NCBI GenBank assembly: GCA_947592005.1
Contig: CANQDJ010000004.1
Span: forward strand, 1-64,000
DNA: 64,000 nt
Source of the DNA: an uncultured Anaeroplasma sp.
GTDB lineage: Bacteria; Bacillota_I; Bacilli_A; Acholeplasmatales; Anaeroplasmataceae
Direction: 5' to 3'
The number at the start of each line of letters is the position of its first letter. Positions within the stretch are counted from its first letter, which is position 1. A program made the position numbers and the translations under genes. The notes below the pieces were generated by a model. The model saw only the letters and a list, made by a program, of their open reading frames with translations, searched no databases and was not told the origin of the DNA. Of the stretch, positions 60,631 to 64,000 are shown piece by piece.

Positions 60631-62889
60631 TTTATCCTCCTTTCTCTGCATATTCTCCCTTCTTTGAACCTTAAAGAAATTAATCGTCAACGCATTCAAA
60701 ACGACAAATACACTCGAAAAACTCATTGCCGCAGAGGCAATCATAGGATTCAAACGAATCCCGAACGTCGGATAAAAAATCCCACAAGCCAAAAGAATTC
60801 CGATACAATTATAAAAAAACGCCCAAAACAAATTTCCTTTAATCGTATTTAAAACTCGCTTACTTAAGCGAATGACATTCAACACATCAAACAAATCATC
60901 ACGCAATAAAACAATATCACTCGTTTCCAAAGCCACATCGCTTCCGCCACCTATGGCAATTCCCAAATCCGCCCCTGCCAACGCCAAGGCATCATTGACA
61001 CCATCTCCTACCATCGCTACCATATTGGAAGAATTTGTTTTCAAACTTTCGATAACCTTTTGTTTATCGGTAGGCAAAACTTCGGCAATACATTCTTTTA
61101 TTCCAACCTCATTCGCTACGGCAAGAGCCGTTTCTTTATTATCCCCTGTAAGCATCACAACGGCTATCCCTTGTCTTTGTAAACCGGCTACGGCATTTGC
61201 GGAATTTGATTTTACTTCGTCTTTAACAGAAATCATACCCAATATTACCTTATTATCAAAAATAAATAATACCGTTTTGCCTTGTTGAGATAAAGAACGA
61301 AAATCCGAAAGATATTCTTCACAAGAAATATTATATTCTTCCGCCAAACGAAGATTACCGATATAATACTTCTTTTTATCTATCGTTCCCGTCAATCCCT
61401 TTCCTTCCAACGATTCAAACTCTTCCACTTCTTTCAATATCGCCTGATGAACTTGAGCGTATTCCGTAATCGCCGACGCAAGAGGGTGTTCACTTTTATT
61501 CTCAAACGAATAGAGAATAGATAAAATATCTTCATCGGTATAAGAAATAAAATCCACTACCTTCGGTTTTCCGGTGGTGATAGTACCTGTCTTATCTAAA
61601 ACAACTGTCTTAATCGCATGAGCCTTCTCCAAAATCTCCGCATTTTTAATTAAAAGCCCATTCTCCGCACCTTTTCCCGTTCCTACCATTATCGCTACCG
61701 GAGTGGCAAGCCCCAACGCACAAGGACAAGCGATAACCAAAACGGATATCGCAAAATTAAACGCATCTTCAAACGGATACCTTGCCAATAAAAAAGCCAA
61801 ACAAGTTATAACGGCAATCGTCATTATAATCGGAACAAAAATACCGGATATTTTATCTGCCAATTTAGAAATCGGGGCTTTCGAATTACTTGCCTCTTCC
61901 ACCAAACGAATGATATTGGCTATCGAGGTATCTTCCCCGACTTTTACAGCCTTTACTTTAATATATCCTGCTGTTACAATCGTCGAAGAATATACTTCTT
62001 CATCTACTCCCTTATATACCGGAATACTTTCGCCTGTAATATTCGATTGATCTATAGAAGCATTTCCTTCCACAATCACTCCATCTACGGCAATACGCAT
62101 TCCCTTTTTAACAATCAATATCTCTTCTTTTACTACCTGTTCAACCGGTATTTCCATTTCTACTCCATTGCGTAAAACCATCGCTGTTTTCGGTGCCAAA
62201 TCCATTAATTTTGTAATAGCCTGTGTCGTCTTTTTCTTTGATAAACCTTCCAAATATTTTCCCAAACTTACCAATGTCAAAATCATTGCCGAAGATTCAA
62301 AATACAAATTCTCATGATATCTTGCCACAATATCCATATTTTGTTGCCCAAGACCATAAGAAATCATATAAATAGAAAATATTCCATATATGACTGCCGA
62401 TGTCGAACCCAACGCAATCAAAGAATCCATATTCGGGGCCCTTTTCCATAATTTTTTAAATCCCGAAATAAAATATCTCCGATATGTATATAAAATCGGC
62501 AATGTCAATAAAAATTGCGTAAAGGCAAACGCCAACGCATTCTTATGCCCTACCAAAAAGGGCGGTAACGGCAAATGAATCATATGTCCCATAGAAATAT
62601 ACATTAAACAAAGTAAATCTATCGCACAAAAAATCAAATCCCGAAGGGCAGTATTTTTTTCATTCGTTTTCTTTTCTTGCTTCTCGGTATAAGCCGAATA
62701 TCCCGCTTTCGCAACCGCTTGTTCAATATCTTCTTTCGAACATTTTTCCTCATTCCATTCGACTTCCATCGAATTAGATAATAAATTCACATTTACAAAC
62801 GTTACACCATCAACATTTTCCACCGCTTTTTGAACATGACTTTGGCAAGCCGAACAAGTCATTCCATCCACAAAAAATTTCTTTTTCAT
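60427..62889 (-). CDS. copA: Copper-exporting P1B-type ATPase with N- and C-terminal HMA domains
   Basis: 820 residues. N-terminal HMA with GMTCSACQSH (Cys12, Cys15); eight membrane helices including the metal-site CPCALGLATPVAIMVGTG; phosphatase TGES; phosphorylation site DKTGTITTGKP (near 430); GDGVNDALALAGADLG (near 635). Exports Cu(I) across the membrane at ATP cost. After the last helix (NALTINFFK, near 740) the frame continues through MQRKEDK into a second HMA of 67 residues with MMCNHCKAH, which is unusual: CopA normally ends here and CopZ is separate. The start overlaps the csoR stop by one base (TAATG). Confidence 0.93.
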   Translation of the reverse strand: MKKKFFVDGMTCSACQSHVQKAVENVDGVTFVNVNLLSNSMEVEWNEEKCSKEDIEQAVAKAGYSAYTEKQEKKTNEKNTALRDLIFCAIDLLCLMYISMGHMIHLPLPPFLVGHKNALAFAFTQFLLTLPILYTYRRYFISGFKKLWKRAPNMDSLIALGSTSAVIYGIFSIYMISYGLGQQNMDIVARYHENLYFESSAMILTLVSLGKYLEGLSKKKTTQAITKLMDLAPKTAMVLRNGVEMEIPVEQVVKEEILIVKKGMRIAVDGVIVEGNASIDQSNITGESIPVYKGVDEEVYSSTIVTAGYIKVKAVKVGEDTSIANIIRLVEEASNSKAPISKLADKISGIFVPIIMTIAVITCLAFLLARYPFEDAFNFAISVLVIACPCALGLATPVAIMVGTGKGAENGLLIKNAEILEKAHAIKTVVLDKTGTITTGKPKVVDFISYTDEDILSILYSFENKSEHPLASAITEYAQVHQAILKEVEEFESLEGKGLTGTIDKKKYYIGNLRLAEEYNISCEEYLSDFRSLSQQGKTVLFIFDNKVILGMISVKDEVKSNSANAVAGLQRQGIAVVMLTGDNKETALAVANEVGIKECIAEVLPTDKQKVIESLKTNSSNMVAMVGDGVNDALALAGADLGIAIGGGSDVALETSDIVLLRDDLFDVLNVIRLSKRVLNTIKGNLFWAFFYNCIGILLACGIFYPTFGIRLNPMIASAAMSFSSVFVVLNALTINFFKVQRRENMQRKEDKMETLILEVDGMMCNHCKAHVEAACQKVENVVSATASLEKKNVTIVYKDFIDKEKVIAEIKEAGYEVK

Positions 62890-63176
62890 TATTGAAACCT
62901 CTTAAACAATTCAACAATCTCGTCGATAACCTCTAAATTTCCCTCTTGAATATTTTGAACCAAACAAGTATGCATATGATTATCTAAAACCATATTGGCA
63001 AGACTCTTAATGGATTTATCAATCGCCGACAACTGAATCAAAACATCATCACAATATCTATCTTCTTCAATCATTTTTCTTATCCCATTCATTTGCCCAA
63101 TCATTCGATTAAGACGTGTTAAAATCAATTTCTTTTCTTCTTCACTGCGAACCTTTATTCTATTACAATGTTCCAT
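62889..63176 (-). CDS. csoR: CsoR copper-sensing repressor
   Basis: All-helical repressor of copper genes, 95 residues from ATG 63176 (AAGGATAG upstream). The Cu(I) ligands Cys42, His67 and Cys71 (YCDDVLIQL and NHMHTCLV) have the exact spacing of CsoR. The second-shell Tyr and Glu positions are plausible. Cu(I) binding releases it from DNA, so csoR-copA would be induced by copper. A matching palindrome lies in its promoter. Confidence 0.94.
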   Translation of the reverse strand: MEHCNRIKVRSEEEKKLILTRLNRMIGQMNGIRKMIEEDRYCDDVLIQLSAIDKSIKSLANMVLDNHMHTCLVQNIQEGNLEVIDEIVELFKRFQ

Positions 63177-63201
63177 ATTTCTATCCTTTCCTTTCTCCAT
63201 T

Positions 63202-63231
63202 ATTATATACCCCCTAGTGGTATATTGTCAA
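63202..63231 (-). promoter_or_regulatory. csoR-copA promoter with CsoR operator
   Basis: TTGACA (63231-63226), 18 bp, TATAAT (63207-63202). Between and over the -10 lies an inverted repeat ATATACC-7 bp-GGTATAT (63205-63225) with a run of five C/G, matching the known TACCCC..GGGGTA-type CsoR operators. Confidence 0.85.
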
Positions 63232-63250
63232 ACACATTTAAAGTATTTTT

Positions 63251-63280
63251 CAAAAATAAAAGAGGAGAGTTTCCTCCTCT
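63251..63280 (-). terminator. Terminator of the hybrid kinase gene
   Basis: AGAGGAG, six-base loop, CTCCTCT, then TTTATTTTT on the minus strand. The stop codon lies in the stem. Confidence 0.82.
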
Positions 63281-64000
63281 ATTCTATCTTAGTATTGGGA
63301 TTATTCAAAAGTTCCAATAGAACTTTCACATCGACCGGTTTCGTAATAACTTCGTCCATACCACAATCCAATGCCTTTTTCTTATCATCGGTTAACGTAT
63401 TCGCCGTACAAGCATATATTTTCATCGTTTTAACATCTTCCCTCGGCAAAGCCCGTATCGCTTTCGTTGCTTCATAGCCATTCATAATCGGCATCTGTCC
63501 GTCCATTAAAATCGCATCAAACTCATATAATTTGGATTTTTCAACCATTTCCAATGCCTCTTTACCATCTTTCGCTATTGATACACTGAAACCTTCCAAA
63601 ACCAAAATTTCTTCCATAATCTCCGCATTTAATTCATTATCTTCGGCAACCAAAATATTATAATGCTTCTTTTCTTTTACTTTCTCTATCTCAGTCTCTT
63701 GAATGAATTCCATATCCTCGACAACATCGGTCGGAATCGCTATACGGAAAGTCGTTCCTTTATTCAACTCACTTTCCACTTCAATTTTCCCACCCATTTT
63801 ATCTATCAATAAATATGTAATCGGCATACCCAAACCCGTTCCCGCAGTTCCATTTGAAACATCGTTTCTTTCCTGAGTAAATGGATCAAACAAAAATGGC
63901 AAATATTCTTTACTCATTCCGCAACCTGTATCGGATATAGTAAATAAATTCATTATTTTATTCGCTTGCGTTTCCTGTCTTACTTCGACAACCACTTTAC
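63279..64000 (-). CDS. Hybrid sensor histidine kinase/response regulator, 5' part outside window
   Basis: About 240 residues visible. HATPase end: SDTGCGMSKEYLPFLFDPF, GTGLGMPITYLLIDKMGG and NKGTTFRIAIP give the N, G1, F and G2 boxes. A receiver domain follows: LVAEDNELNAEIMEEIL with acidic pocket, phospho-acceptor Asp in FDAILMDGQMPIMNGYEAT, and Lys in DEVITKPVDVKVLLELL. Input and HisKA domains lie beyond the right edge. No Hpt or output domain after the receiver, so phosphate probably goes to another protein or the receiver is regulatory. Confidence 0.92.
   Translation of the reverse strand, partial: KVVVEVRQETQANKIMNLFTISDTGCGMSKEYLPFLFDPFTQERNDVSNGTAGTGLGMPITYLLIDKMGGKIEVESELNKGTTFRIAIPTDVVEDMEFIQETEIEKVKEKKHYNILVAEDNELNAEIMEEILVLEGFSVSIAKDGKEALEMVEKSKLYEFDAILMDGQMPIMNGYEATKAIRALPREDVKTMKIYACTANTLTDDKKKALDCGMDEVITKPVDVKVLLELLNNPNTKIE

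Noticed and set aside
60427-60660. Annotating copZ only, with copA ending before it
   Set aside because: No stop codon separates them in the sequence given; both readings are kept.
60872-61288. 138-codon open frame on the plus strand
   Set aside because: Antisense to the copA ATPase core; low-complexity translation.

Overview
This window looks like chromosome from an AT-rich, Gram-positive Bacillota species. It carries a SpoIVB sporulation peptidase, a nusB-xseA-xseB-tlyA-recN cluster, DEAD-box helicase and Y-family polymerase genes of Bacillus type, a PyrR-type pyr attenuator, an L-box lysine riboswitch, and a CsoR-copA unit. GC is low, promoters are TATAAT-type and usually have an extended -10 (TGATATAAT), and Shine-Dalgarno sites are often GGTGAT or AGGAG. 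I cannot assign it more finely; a gut-associated Bacilli, Erysipelotrichia or Clostridia lineage would fit the pectin-degrading genes and the anaerobic-type enzymes. I see no insertion sequence, phage or CRISPR array.

Layout. 1-190: tandem promoters and a leader pointing left out of the window, probably for an rRNA operon. 190-7800, minus strand: an HTH regulator with a P-loop kinase, an aldo/keto reductase, an rRNA methyltransferase, tRNA-Leu(CAA), a glycosyltransferase with a flippase-like membrane protein, argS, and a thioredoxin-fold protein without its CXXC. 8000-10700, plus: glgA-glgC (glycogen synthesis). 10.8-20 kb: cshB-like helicase, dinB, spoIVB, a HAD phosphatase, and recN-tlyA-xseB-xseA-nusB. 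20-34.5 kb: accessory and house-keeping genes, including DUF697, DUF2156, a GH105 lipoprotein, an acyltransferase, PduL, a DUF1538 membrane protein with two PII-like proteins, TVP38, a GltD-like oxidoreductase, and a rubredoxin-like protein.

35-38.5 kb: isoprenoid genes uppS-ispH and, convergent, dxs. 38.6-48 kb: a single eight-gene operon pyrB-pyrC-carA-carB-pyrK-pyrD-pyrF-pyrE encoding all of de novo UMP synthesis behind a PyrR-binding attenuator. 48-56.3 kb: the acetylase-type DAP/lysine pathway in two units, lysA-dapF-dapA-dapB-dapH behind a lysine riboswitch, and asd-lysC-deacetylase behind its own promoter. 56.3-60.4 kb: a GH28, small Cys protein, glpK, and pseudouridine synthase unit. 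60.4-63.2 kb: csoR-copA, whose copA carries a C-terminal CopZ-like domain with its own internal ribosome-binding site. At the right edge is the 3' part of a hybrid histidine kinase.

The observations most worth following are the possible dual-product copA/copZ reading frame, the DUF1538 membrane protein with its pair of PII-like partners, the HTH/kinase pair with palindromic operator-like sites, and the reversed localisation of the two pectin enzymes.
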